Assembly (NCBI RefSeq): GCF_004022485.1
Contig: NZ_CP034951.1
Coordinates: forward strand, 248,001-312,000
Direction: 5' to 3'
DNA length: 64,000 bases
DNA from: Aequorivita sp. H23M31
GTDB taxonomy: Bacteria; Bacteroidota; Bacteroidia; Flavobacteriales; Flavobacteriaceae
A program made the translations under genes and the position numbers. Each line of letters starts with the position of its first letter. Position 1 is the stretch's first letter. Positions 16,884 through 26,305 of this stretch are shown piece by piece. Below the pieces are notes generated by a model. The model did not search any database. It worked only from the letters and a program-made list of their open reading frames with translations, and was not told where the DNA came from.

Positions 16884-19403
16884 CTATTTTCTCACCTGAA
16901 TCTCGATACGACTATCTTTTAATCCTTTACTTTGGGCTTTTAATTTAATTGTTCCCGCCTGCTTTGTGCTTCTAATAATCACTAGACACTTCCCATTAAA
17001 AGCACTGTGCTTCTTTGCGATAAAAGGTTCATGGCTCGTTGGGTCGCCATTGCCCACTGCAATAATTTCTCCCGGACCTTCAATCTCAAAATTTATTATA
17101 TTGTCAGATTTGGGAACAAGCTGATTATCCTTATCTTCAATATTTACGGTTACGAATACCAAGTCTTTCCCATCGGCAATTATCTTTTTTCTATCTGCTA
17201 CCAGACTTATTTTAGAAGCTTCTGCAGTTGTTTTCACTATATCTTCCGCCCAAGCTTTTCCGTTTTTCCATACCTTAACTTTTAATTCGCCCGGCTTATA
17301 AACTACTTCATCCCACATTATACGGTATTCAAATTCACCTTTTTTCTTTTTTCCAAGAGATTTTCCGTTGAGAAATAATTCCGCTTCATTGCCCGAAGTA
17401 TATACGTGAACCGGAACATTTTTTCCAATTCGTTCAGACCAGTTCCAATGGGGTAGAATATGTGCCATTGGAAAATCAGGTCGCCATCTTGCTTGGTAAA
17501 GGTAAAAACGGTCTTTTTTAAATCCGCACAAATCCATTATCCCGAAATAGCTGCTTCGCGAAGGTACAACCATTACTTTTAGCTCGTCCAAATGTTTTTT
17601 CAAGGCAGCTTTTTGCGCGGGATCTTTATAGTATAATAAGTTGGTAATATCACTATTATACGGAGTGGGTTCCCCCAAATAATCAAATCCCGTCCACACG
17701 TATTCTCCCATTATCCGTGGATATTGGTCGTGTAACTTAAACTGCATATCCGCGGTGGAACCCCATCCGGGATATTGTGTATCGTATGAAGACATTTGGA
17801 AAATCCCGAAACCTGGTAAATTATCATTTGCAGGGCCAAATTCTACCGGGAAGAAATACTCACCTCTAGAACTTAAACAGGACGATGTTTCATTGGCAAT
17901 AAACGGAACCTCGTTTAATTCGGGAGTTTTAAAGAATTTTTCATAACTGCCCTGGTTATAATTATATCCAAAGACATCAAGCGCATCCGAAAATCCGTTA
18001 TACGCCGTATCTCCCCAATCACAGCCAGCCGTAACTGGGCGCGTGGGATCTGTCATTCGAACTATATTTGCTAATTTTTTGGCCAGTTCAGGGTTTCCTT
18101 GGTCTGGGACTTCATTACCGATGCTCCACATAAATACCGAAGGATGGTTTCTATCCCTTAGAACCATTGCCCTCAGATCTTCAACATGCCAAGTATCGAA
18201 ATTGATATGATAATCATTTTCCATTTTCCCTTTTTGCCAAGTATCAAAAGCTTCTACTTGTACTAGAATTCCCATTTTATCACAAAGATCCAAGACCTCA
18301 GGCGCAGGTGGATTATGGCTCGTTCTAATAGAATTGCAGCCCATTTCTTTAAGGATTTCCAATTGACGTTCCGCTGCTCTTGTATTAAAACTGGCTCCCA
18401 AAGGACCTAAATCGTGATGCAAACAAACACCTTTGATCTCTACTGTTTTGCCATTTAATAAAAATCCCTCATTTGCCGTGAAATCGAGAGTTCTAAAGCC
18501 GAAGGAAGTTATTTCTTCATGAACCAATTCGTCTGCTTCATAGATGTAAGTACGTGCTTGGTAAAGATTTGGATTCTCAGTATCCCATAATAAAGGTTTT
18601 TCGACCACAATCCCCAATCCTATGGTTTTTTCGGATTGTGCCGAGAGTGAACTTGAAAGCGTTTTTGAAGTTGCTACTTCCTTTTTATCCGAATTATAGA
18701 TGACAGTTTTTAGTTTAATATTTGAGTTTTTATTTCCACTATTCTTAAGAGTAACTTGTATGTCAACCGTGGCTTCTCCTTCCGTAATCTTTGGAGTGGT
18801 TATGTAGGTGCCCCAATGATCAATATGTACTTGGTTCGTTTTGGTCAACCATACATTTCTGTAGATACCAGCGCCTGGATACCATCGGGAATCGAACTTT
18901 TCCGTGTCAAGTCTAACTGCAATGACATTATCTTTTCCAAAATCAACATAAGGAGTGAGATTAAATCTAAAGGTAGTATAACCATAAGGCCATTCGCCTA
19001 CAAATTTACCGTTAAGCCATACCTGGGCATTTGCCATTGCTCCATCAAAGTCAATAAACAGTTGCTTTTCTTTATCGTTTTCCGAGACATTAAAATGTTT
19101 TCGATACCAACCAATTCCTTTCCAAGGGAGCAACCCCGTATTGTTTTCCAGATCATTCCTAAAAGGTCCTTCAATACTCCAATCGTGGGGTAGATTTAAA
19201 CTTCTCCAATTATTATCATTATATGCTTTAGCTTCCAAACCCTTGGGCTCCGCGAGGACCTTTCCCGGTTCTTCAGGATGTGGACCAAATCGTTCAAATT
19301 TCCAGTCGTTATTAAAGTTCTCTCTTGAAAAAGAGGTAGATTTTTCTTGGGAAAATAGTATCAGACTTTGAAATGCAAATAGTAAAATAAGGAGGTTTCT
19401 CAT
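16884..19403 (-). CDS. Exported glycoside hydrolase family 2 enzyme (beta-galactosidase-like)
   Basis: An 839-residue GH2 enzyme with signal peptide (cleavage near residue 19, LFS-Q). Order: sugar-binding jelly roll (30-190, NLPHDWSIEGPF, WYPGAGIYRNVWL), immunoglobulin-like domain (about 190-305), TIM barrel (about 310-600), then DUF4982 and a C-terminal Ig-like domain. The acid/base is Glu431 in WSIGNEVP and the likely nucleophile is Glu505 in IANETSS. The GEYVWTGFDYLGEPTPY loop is typical of the DUF4982 subgroup. There is no T9SS tail, so it is probably periplasmic, acting on galactosides or other beta-glycosides brought in from outside. No susCD pair or other sugar genes lie nearby. Substrate is not certain. 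Confidence 0.9.
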   Translation of the reverse strand: MRNLLILLFAFQSLILFSQEKSTSFSRENFNNDWKFERFGPHPEEPGKVLAEPKGLEAKAYNDNNWRSLNLPHDWSIEGPFRNDLENNTGLLPWKGIGWYRKHFNVSENDKEKQLFIDFDGAMANAQVWLNGKFVGEWPYGYTTFRFNLTPYVDFGKDNVIAVRLDTEKFDSRWYPGAGIYRNVWLTKTNQVHIDHWGTYITTPKITEGEATVDIQVTLKNSGNKNSNIKLKTVIYNSDKKEVATSKTLSSSLSAQSEKTIGLGIVVEKPLLWDTENPNLYQARTYIYEADELVHEEITSFGFRTLDFTANEGFLLNGKTVEIKGVCLHHDLGPLGASFNTRAAERQLEILKEMGCNSIRTSHNPPAPEVLDLCDKMGILVQVEAFDTWQKGKMENDYHINFDTWHVEDLRAMVLRDRNHPSVFMWSIGNEVPDQGNPELAKKLANIVRMTDPTRPVTAGCDWGDTAYNGFSDALDVFGYNYNQGSYEKFFKTPELNEVPFIANETSSCLSSRGEYFFPVEFGPANDNLPGFGIFQMSSYDTQYPGWGSTADMQFKLHDQYPRIMGEYVWTGFDYLGEPTPYNSDITNLLYYKDPAQKAALKKHLDELKVMVVPSRSSYFGIMDLCGFKKDRFYLYQARWRPDFPMAHILPHWNWSERIGKNVPVHVYTSGNEAELFLNGKSLGKKKKGEFEYRIMWDEVVYKPGELKVKVWKNGKAWAEDIVKTTAEASKISLVADRKKIIADGKDLVFVTVNIEDKDNQLVPKSDNIINFEIEGPGEIIAVGNGDPTSHEPFIAKKHSAFNGKCLVIIRSTKQAGTIKLKAQSKGLKDSRIEIQVRK

Positions 19404-19860
19404 TGGATAAGGGGGCTAAGATAGGTCGTAAATGCATTGGCTAATATAAAGACTGTAGTAAGAATGGCGAACGATTTTTTTGATTTTTACGGAACCTCGA
19501 TTTTAGACTTCATTACGTAACCGCACTTTTCCACTTATGGACTATATTTTAAGGAAATTTTGTTCTTTTAGGTACTCCCACAACCTTATCTGTCCTATTT
19601 TTGTGTGTGATTAAAATCATTGTAAATAATAGTACTTAGAATTAACATTGTACTATAATCCAACTAAATGATATTTTTAGGAATTGAAATAAAACGATCA
19701 AAATTTCACTTTTTATTAGAATACTTCTTCAATTCCCGAAAGATTCTACTTCCCAAATTTTTTGGTCATAATACCTTAAAAAATTATTTAAAAAGAATTT
19801 TGGTCCAGAATAGGGAACCAAACTTCAATAAAAACATTCGGTAAATCTAAACTCATAAGC
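19404..19860 (+). promoter_or_regulatory. 457-base region upstream of pta, with a possible -7 box at 19596-19603
   Basis: No gene is visible. TATTTTTG at 19596-19603 fits TAnnTTTG but would give a leader of about 250 bases for pta. The remainder is A/T-rich without a clear hairpin. Confidence 0.35.
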
Positions 19861-21969
19861 ATGACAAAAAGACAAAGCAACAAAGCCATTTATATCGCCA
19901 CCACAGAACCGAATAGCGGCAAGTCTATTGTATCCTTGGGCCTTATGGAATTACTGTTGGGCAGAGTTGCAAAGGTGGGTTATTTTAGGCCTATCATTGA
20001 CGATTTGGCCGAGGGTGGAATTGATAATCATATCAACACCATGATTTCCAATTTCAATCTGGATTTAAAGCCCTTTGAAGCTTACGCCTTTACTCGAAAA
20101 GAAGTAATTCATAAAAATAACGAGGGAAGAAAGGATGAGATTATAGGAAAGATCATTGAAAAATATAAATACCTAGAAGATCGCTTTGATTTTATTTTGG
20201 TTGAAGGCACTAGTTTTTCAGGAGAAGGTTCCATTATTGAATGGGATATCAACGTATTGATTGCAAAAAACCTAGGAATTCCAGCAATTCTTATTGCAAG
20301 TGGCATTGGTAAAACCCTGGACGATCTAGTAGGACATTTGCTTATGGCTTCCGATTCTTTTAACGATAAGCACGTGGAAGTACTTGCCGTAATTGCGAAT
20401 AAGGTGCAGCCTGAAAACGTGAAGTTGGTAATTGATGGATTGAAAAACGATTTACCTAAAAAGGTCCTTGTTTATGCCATTCCCATAAATCCTATTTTGG
20501 CAAATCCATCTATAAAGGAAATTGTGGATGCATTGGATGGCGAGGTTCTTTTTGGCAGGTCCAATTTGGACAATCAGGCGGGACACTTTAGTGTGGGCGC
20601 CATGCAACTTCCCAACTATTTAAATTATTTGGAAGAAAAGAGTTTGGTTATAACTCCTGGTGACCGTGCAGACATTATACTTGGAGCGTTACAAGCGAAT
20701 ATTTCATTGAATTATCCATCAATTTCAGGTATCGTTTTAACCGCAGGATTAATGCCTGGCGAATCCGTTATTAAGCTTATTGAAGGTCTTTCGGATATTG
20801 TGCCGATTATTTCCGTTCAAGGGGGAACCTTCGGGGTTACCAATGCAATCGGAAATATAAAATCCCAGATTTATGCCAAGAACACACATAAGATAAATAT
20901 TTCCATAAACGACTTTAGAAAATACATAGAAGAAGATGCTTTGGTGGATCGTATAATTACTTTCGAAACCAATGGTATTACTCCTAGAATGTTTCAGTAC
21001 AATCTATTGAAAAAAGCTAGGGCAAATAAAAAACATATTGTTTTGGCCGAAGGGCTGGACGAGCGAATCCTCAAAGCGACCAAAGAGCTGATCGATTTGG
21101 ATGCTGTTAATATTACCTTACTCGGAAACAGGGAAGAGATTGAAGATAAGATTATTGCTTTGGATATAGAACTGGATTTGGATAAAATCAACATTATTGA
21201 ACCTGTTGAATCCGGTTACTTTATGGATTATGCGGAAACCTTGTTCGAAATCCGAAAAAATAAAAATATCAACCTCGCAATGGCGAAGGATTTGATGGAA
21301 GACGTTTCTTACTTCGGAACTATGATGGTATTAAAAGGTGATGCCGACGGAATGGTTTCGGGAGCTGTACATACTACGCAGCATACAATAAGACCAGCAC
21401 TTCAACTTATTAAAACAAAACCTGGATTCTCTATAGTTTCCTCTGTATTTTTTATGTGTTTGGAGGATCGTGTTTCCATTTATGGCGATTGCGCAATTAA
21501 TCCGAATCCTACTGCAGAACAATTGGCTGAGATTGCCATTTCATCTGCGGGAACCAGTCTGGCTTTTGGTATTGAGCCTAAAATTGCCATGTTGTCTTAC
21601 TCTTCTGGAAGTTCGGGAGTAGGTGAGGATGTGGAAAGGGTTAGAAAAGCTACGGAAATAGTACGAGACAAAAGACCAGAATTAAAAGTTGCAGGTCCCA
21701 TTCAATACGATGCCGCTGTAGATATTCTCGTAGGGAAATCCAAAATGCCAGATTCGGAAGTAGCCGGACAAGCCAGTGTTTTGATTTTCCCTGATCTAAA
21801 TACGGGTAACAACACTTATAAAGCGGTACAGAGAGAAACAAAAGCCTTGGCTATCGGACCGGTTATTCAAGGTCTAAATAAACCCGTAAACGATTTAAGT
21901 CGCGGTTGTACCGTTGAGGATATTGTTAATACGGTTATCGTAACGGCTATACAAGCACAGGATTCATAA
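19861..21969 (+). CDS. pta: Phosphate acetyltransferase, long three-domain form
   Basis: A 702-residue enzyme that interconverts acetyl-CoA and acetyl phosphate. Domain order: BioD-like P-loop domain (residues 7-200, with TTEPNSGKSIVSLG), DRTGG regulatory domain (about 225-335), and the catalytic PTA_PTB domain (about 375-700, starting at NLLKKARANKKHIVLAEG, with the SYSSGSSG and PDLNTGN motifs). The long form is the one with allosteric N-terminal domains. It precedes ackA by 70 bases; together they make the acetate switch that yields ATP and acetate from acetyl-CoA. Confidence 0.97.
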   Translation: MTKRQSNKAIYIATTEPNSGKSIVSLGLMELLLGRVAKVGYFRPIIDDLAEGGIDNHINTMISNFNLDLKPFEAYAFTRKEVIHKNNEGRKDEIIGKIIEKYKYLEDRFDFILVEGTSFSGEGSIIEWDINVLIAKNLGIPAILIASGIGKTLDDLVGHLLMASDSFNDKHVEVLAVIANKVQPENVKLVIDGLKNDLPKKVLVYAIPINPILANPSIKEIVDALDGEVLFGRSNLDNQAGHFSVGAMQLPNYLNYLEEKSLVITPGDRADIILGALQANISLNYPSISGIVLTAGLMPGESVIKLIEGLSDIVPIISVQGGTFGVTNAIGNIKSQIYAKNTHKINISINDFRKYIEEDALVDRIITFETNGITPRMFQYNLLKKARANKKHIVLAEGLDERILKATKELIDLDAVNITLLGNREEIEDKIIALDIELDLDKINIIEPVESGYFMDYAETLFEIRKNKNINLAMAKDLMEDVSYFGTMMVLKGDADGMVSGAVHTTQHTIRPALQLIKTKPGFSIVSSVFFMCLEDRVSIYGDCAINPNPTAEQLAEIAISSAGTSLAFGIEPKIAMLSYSSGSSGVGEDVERVRKATEIVRDKRPELKVAGPIQYDAAVDILVGKSKMPDSEVAGQASVLIFPDLNTGNNTYKAVQRETKALAIGPVIQGLNKPVNDLSRGCTVEDIVNTVIVTAIQAQDS

Positions 21970-22039
21970 GCGTCTTTTTAATTCATTTTAAATAATTTCA
22001 TTAACACTGGAACGCTGTTCGCCTTCCATAAGTAAAAAT

Positions 22040-23227
22040 ATGATGAACATATTAGTAATAAACTCAGGAAGTTCTTCCATAAAATTCCAATTGATCCAAA
22101 TGCCTTCGGAGGAAGTGATCTGTAGTGGGATGGTTGAGCGGGTAGGGCACCCTGATGCTGTTTTAAAGTATAAAACTTCTTCTGTAAATATAAATCAAAC
22201 GCTTAATATTGACACTCATGCGGATGGTTTAAAAGAAATTGTAGAGCTTCTTCTAGATCCTGAAAAAGGAGTTATTCGTGATACAAGTGAAATAGCAGTG
22301 GTTGGTCATCGCGTGGTCCACGGTGGAAATGCTTTTTCCAATATTACTTTTATTAATGACGAAGTAAAGAAGGAAATTCAAAAAGATGCGGATCTGGCAC
22401 CACTTCACAATCCTCCCAATCTTGAAGGAATTCTGGTGGCCGAAAAACTTTTTCCACTTGCAAAACAGGTTGCTGTATTTGACACCGCTTTTCATCAAAC
22501 AATTCCGCTTAAAGCAAAAAAATATGCCCTTCCCAATGAATTGCATGATGAAGGAATTCAAGTGTATGGATTTCATGGTATAAGCCATAAATATGTTTCC
22601 GAAAAAGCGATTGATTATTTGAGACTTACAAAATCTAAGATAATTACGATCCATTTAGGAAATGGTTGTAGTATGACTGCGGTTTTAAATGGCGAGAGCG
22701 TGGACCACAGCATGGGTTTTGGAACTACTACCGGATTAATTATGGGTACCCGAAGTGGAGATATTGACCATTCCATTATTTTTTATCTGGTAAATTCACA
22801 AGGGTATAATTTGGATGATGTAAATAATCTGATTACCAAAAAGAGTGGAATGCTAGGACTTACCGGCCATAGCGATTTAAGGGATATTGAGGCAGAAGCA
22901 GAGAAAGGGAACGAAGACTGCCTTCTTGCTTTGCACATGAATGCATATCGTATTAAAAAGTATATCGGCAGTTTTGCCGCTGTAATGAATGGAGTGGATG
23001 CTATTGTGTTCACTGGCGGAATTGGAGAAAATTCTACATTTCTCAGAAATTTAGTTTGTTCCGATTTGGAATATTTAAATATCCATTTAGCTGAAGACAA
23101 AAATGCAATGCGTTTGGATGAGATTCGTGAAATAAATACTTCTCATTCCAAAACCAAAGTGCTAATAGTTCCCACAAGAGAAGAATTGGAAATTGCCAAG
23201 CAAGCCTTTCGGCTGATAAGCAATTAA
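22040..23227 (+). CDS. ackA: Acetate kinase
   Basis: A 395-residue ASKHA-fold kinase converting acetyl phosphate and ADP to acetate and ATP. Visible motifs: NILVINSGSSSIKFQL phosphate loop, GHRVVHGG, DTAFHQTIP, YGFHGISHKYV, HLGNGCSM, the MGFGTTTGLIMGTRSGD stretch, and FTGGIGENS. Two adjacent ATGs (22040 and 22043) are equally possible starts. Second gene of the pta-ackA unit. Confidence 0.97.
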   Translation: MMNILVINSGSSSIKFQLIQMPSEEVICSGMVERVGHPDAVLKYKTSSVNINQTLNIDTHADGLKEIVELLLDPEKGVIRDTSEIAVVGHRVVHGGNAFSNITFINDEVKKEIQKDADLAPLHNPPNLEGILVAEKLFPLAKQVAVFDTAFHQTIPLKAKKYALPNELHDEGIQVYGFHGISHKYVSEKAIDYLRLTKSKIITIHLGNGCSMTAVLNGESVDHSMGFGTTTGLIMGTRSGDIDHSIIFYLVNSQGYNLDDVNNLITKKSGMLGLTGHSDLRDIEAEAEKGNEDCLLALHMNAYRIKKYIGSFAAVMNGVDAIVFTGGIGENSTFLRNLVCSDLEYLNIHLAEDKNAMRLDEIREINTSHSKTKVLIVPTREELEIAKQAFRLISN

Positions 23228-23390
23228 TTTATTCGTTTTTTTATCGGACTCAAAACCCTGAAGTTTCATTGCAGTATTTTTGATGCAATAAAATTTAATG
23301 CTGAAAATTTTACCACGAATGCACTAATATGTTTTAAAAAAAATCATGTATTCGTAGTAATCCATTCTCGCTAACTTTGATTTTTCTCTT

Positions 23391-24485
23391 CTATTTTTTT
23401 ATTATCCGGATCATTTCATTTTCAAACTGCAGGTAATAAATTCCCGCAGCAAGGTTAGAAAAATCTATCTGTTTATTATTTGGCGTTATTTCTCCAGAAA
23501 ATAATTGTTGGCCCAAAGTGGAAAAGACATTAAAATGAACCGGTTGTGAAATGTTTATTGTTACAAAATCCTGAGTAGGATTGGGAAAGACGCTAATATT
23601 TATAGCGTTTTCAGCTATTCCTACCAGTTCACACTCAAAACTTGATTCAACTTTTGAAGCAGTTGGCGGGTTAACCAAGAGCTCATCTGTCAAGAGTGGG
23701 CAATAACAATCATTATCTTCTACATAAAGTTTAAGCCAAGAAAGGGCAATCTTACCTAGATTTCCATTTGCTCCAGTAGGTGAGTTGGCTACGGAATGGT
23801 CTCCGTTTTTAACTTCAAAAAGTAATTTGTTCGTGGTATTGGGAGTAACGTTATAATGAATATTTGCGTGCTGTGCCGGCGGTGCAGTGGGATCATTCTG
23901 ACCACTAAATATTAAAACCGGACTGTCGTGATTTAAAATGGGGTTTGGTAACCACGGACACAAAGCAACAACTCCCTTAATCGTATTATCCAGAACCGCT
24001 GCACGCTGAGCGCCACCTCCACCCATAGACCATCCACTTACAGTAAACTTTTCAGTATCAATTTTATTTTCCAAAGGAGATGTAGGTCGTACATTTTCTT
24101 GTCGCAGGGTTTCAAGTGCATCGATAAGTGCCATCGCTCGGGTTTCTGGGAAATCGAAAAGAGAATTGGTTCCAATAATAATGGTTACAATTCCGTGCGA
24201 AGCGTAAAAAGGTCCCCAATCTGAAACACTTATGGGTAAAGCGGTAAATCCCGGAATGATGGCGATACTCGCAAACGGACCTGTAGCATTTGTAGGGTAA
24301 TAAACGGTAGCTCCCAAATAAGCAGGGCCATTTCTAATTCCGTCTGCTTCAGTAAGTGTTGCAACCTCATACGGTCCCGGATTGGTTATACTCTCCACGG
24401 TGATCCCTTCGCATTGAGCGAATATTTTAGGTGGAGCAAATATTGTAGCTATAAATAAAAGCACAAATACGTAAAGATTCTTCAT
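23391..24485 (-). CDS. PETase-like / cutinase-like polyester hydrolase with T9SS sorting domain
   Basis: A 364-residue secreted serine esterase. A signal peptide (about 1-24) precedes an alpha/beta-hydrolase closely patterned on bacterial PET hydrolases: YYPTNATGP (63-70), IIPGFTA oxyanion strand (77-82), WGPFYASHG (90-98), nucleophile elbow GWSMGGGG with Ser153, WLP with Trp178, Asp198 in QNDPTAP and His230 in GDHSVANS. The IsPETase positions Trp159, Met161, Trp185 and Ser238 are kept (Trp152, Met154, Trp178, Ser231); Tyr87 is Phe80. The extra IsPETase disulfide is missing (Gly195, Val232), while C-terminal cysteines 260, 262 and 285 remain. Residues about 293-364 form a T9SS type A sorting domain (FPNP, GIYYLQFE, IRIIKK). 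It probably acts on polyesters such as cutin-like polymers or on simple esters outside the cell; activity on PET is inference by homology. Neighbours are two other exported hydrolases. Confidence 0.85.
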   Translation of the reverse strand: MKNLYVFVLLFIATIFAPPKIFAQCEGITVESITNPGPYEVATLTEADGIRNGPAYLGATVYYPTNATGPFASIAIIPGFTALPISVSDWGPFYASHGIVTIIIGTNSLFDFPETRAMALIDALETLRQENVRPTSPLENKIDTEKFTVSGWSMGGGGAQRAAVLDNTIKGVVALCPWLPNPILNHDSPVLIFSGQNDPTAPPAQHANIHYNVTPNTTNKLLFEVKNGDHSVANSPTGANGNLGKIALSWLKLYVEDNDCYCPLLTDELLVNPPTASKVESSFECELVGIAENAINISVFPNPTQDFVTINISQPVHFNVFSTLGQQLFSGEITPNNKQIDFSNLAAGIYYLQFENEMIRIIKK

Positions 24486-24642
24486 AGCAAATGAGAGTTA
24501 AGGTAAAAATAGGGGGGTAGTTTAATTTCCATTTGGTGTTGTATAAAGTTGAAAAATAGCACTTTCCTACTTTTAATGAAAATTAAATTTGCGCGTTCCT
24601 TTTAAAATTTTGAAATATATATTCCTGAATTTATAGTTCAGA

Positions 24643-25899
24643 TTAGTTTTTTATCATTTTTTCTATGTAAAAAATATTATCCCAAGCTATTTTTATCAAA
24701 TATAAGCCCTTGCTTAAGCTTGAAATATCCATTGTGAAATCTGAAACATTTTCCACCGATTGGTTAAATACCGTTTTCCCGGAAAGATTTAAAATAATGA
24801 TCTGAATATTCTTATAATTCTTTTTAAGCTTTAAATTCAAAATATTATGCGCAGGGTTTGGATAAATACTAAATGATTCCTGATTGAAGATTTGCTTATT
24901 TAAAGTTTGTATTTCCACCGTTTTGATCTTGGTATCAGATTTCCCACATTTACCGATTGTCTGAGAAACGGTGTATATCCCATTTTCAAAATAGGTGTGA
25001 GTGGGGTTTACCTCAGTTGAGGTATTCCCATCACCAAATTCCCAAAAAATCGTATCAAAGTCGGTGCTGGTATTAGTGAAAGAAACTGTTCCTCCATTTA
25101 TGGTTTCAGAGAAATCTGCAATAGGTTTTTGCGTGAAATCCCAAGTGGAAATTACATCGTAAACAATGTTTTTTGCAGCCATTTTGATGAGATTGGCGTC
25201 CGGTTCATTTAAAGTTGAATTCCAAGGAATTGAAGTTGGGTCTTTTTTATAGATCATCGCATAAAAAGCACAGGCCACCGCATATGACCCCGCCATCGAA
25301 GGGTGGGATTCATCTGGCGAATACAAATTTATGCTCGGATGGTTTTCTCTAATATATCTCCAAACAGCTCCTGCTGGCGCAAGTTCCGCGTCATTGCTAT
25401 CGGACATAAAGATGTAGGTTGCTCTAATCACATCATCCATTCCTTCATAAGTGCAGACCCAAGGCAAATCCGCACAATTTACAGGATCGCCGTTTTCCCT
25501 TCCCCAAGTCATATAAAATAGAGGTTGTGAACACTCATTATTGGTCCGAATGGCATTGCTCAAAGATTCCGCATACGGATAAACTTCTGCCTGCATTTGT
25601 GCTTCACTCAATGAGGTTTCCTGGCTTTGGGCTTGTAATACAACGTAATCCCAATTGTTGGAGTTTATTTTAGCCAATGTTGTCGGATCGGAAGCATGGT
25701 TCATAAACCGATAACCGCCGGGAGAATTGGAGTCATAAATAAGCTCGTCACCAGTACTGTTGGCCATATTGCTCACCATTAATGGTAGATTATTGACGGC
25801 CGTGTAACTATTGCCGATAAATAGTACTTTTTTAGTGCTTTGACCTTGAACGGAGAATATTGCTAGGGCGAGGGAAAGTAAAAGAAGAAATTGTTTCAT
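24643..25899 (-). CDS. T9SS-exported SGNH-hydrolase/PKD protein
   Basis: A 418-residue secreted protein. Signal peptide 1-20. Residues 25-250 form an SGNH-hydrolase-like domain: block I VLFIGNSYT with Ser31, and the terminal DESHPS with Asp196 and His199 spaced as in SGNH esterases. Residues about 258-330 are a PKD domain (FGDGNTSTEVNPTHTY). The last 75 residues are a T9SS type A sorting domain (YPNPAHN, LSKGLYLIKI). Likely a surface or extracellular esterase or carbohydrate de-acetylase; substrate unknown. It lies 157 bases upstream of the PETase-like gene on the same strand. Confidence 0.82.
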   Translation of the reverse strand: MKQFLLLLSLALAIFSVQGQSTKKVLFIGNSYTAVNNLPLMVSNMANSTGDELIYDSNSPGGYRFMNHASDPTTLAKINSNNWDYVVLQAQSQETSLSEAQMQAEVYPYAESLSNAIRTNNECSQPLFYMTWGRENGDPVNCADLPWVCTYEGMDDVIRATYIFMSDSNDAELAPAGAVWRYIRENHPSINLYSPDESHPSMAGSYAVACAFYAMIYKKDPTSIPWNSTLNEPDANLIKMAAKNIVYDVISTWDFTQKPIADFSETINGGTVSFTNTSTDFDTIFWEFGDGNTSTEVNPTHTYFENGIYTVSQTIGKCGKSDTKIKTVEIQTLNKQIFNQESFSIYPNPAHNILNLKLKKNYKNIQIIILNLSGKTVFNQSVENVSDFTMDISSLSKGLYLIKIAWDNIFYIEKMIKN

Positions 25900-25911
25900 G
25901 AGGATTTGGTA

Positions 25912-25966
25912 CTTCGACTACGCCTGCCTGCCAAGGCACGACAGGCTGGCTCAGTATGACAAGTTT
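25912..25966. repeat. Extragenic palindromic repeat (TTCGACTACGC ... CTCAGTATGACA)
   Basis: A TTCGACTACGC...CTCAGTATGACA frame surrounds the C/G-rich imperfect palindrome GCCTGCCTGCC-AAGGCACG-ACAGGCTGGC. It stands out in composition from the A/T-rich surroundings. Such elements recur between genes in Flavobacteria; copy number must be checked genome-wide. Confidence 0.55.
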
Positions 25967-26130
25967 GAGATTTGGGATTCGGAATTGAAATAGGTGTTTT
26001 TATAATTATGGATTTCAAATATAATGCAAAACAATTTCTTATAGTAGCAAGATATTTCGTAGGACTTAAGATTGAATTCCGAAATCAATTTTTAGAAGAT
26101 GAAACCGTGATTACAAAAATGCCAAATAAA

Positions 26131-26161
26131 AAACTGCCGATCCATTACAGATCGACAGTTT
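26131..26161 (-). terminator. Hairpin terminator downstream of the T9SS-tail remnant
   Basis: Two-part stem AAACTG-C-CGATC / GATCG-A-CAGTTT with a 7-base loop and A/T runs on the flanks, so it could work both ways. It lies 25 bases after the remnant's stop codon. Confidence 0.7.
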
Positions 26162-26185
26162 CTCCTCCCCATTAATAACTATAAA

Positions 26186-26305
26186 TTACTCCTTGATAAT
26201 CTTCTTAGTCGTGCGAACCTGGTTTTTAGATTCGATATTTAGGAAATATATTCCATTTAGAGTTTCTTTTATTTTATGGCTTATTTTTATTCCTGATATA
26301 AGGCT
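26186..26305 (-). pseudogene. Orphan fragment of a T9SS type A sorting domain
   Basis: Read on the minus strand in a frame different from the upstream lipase gene, this stretch encodes about 38 residues with the typical closing part of a T9SS sorting domain: ISGIKIS, then LNGIYFLNIESKNQV, then a KKIIKE end and a TAA. The first half of a normal ~75-residue sorting domain (FSIYPNP-type) is missing, and there is no start codon of its own. It overlaps the last codons of the LamG lipase gene. It is probably what is left after a deletion or replacement event. Confidence 0.7.
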
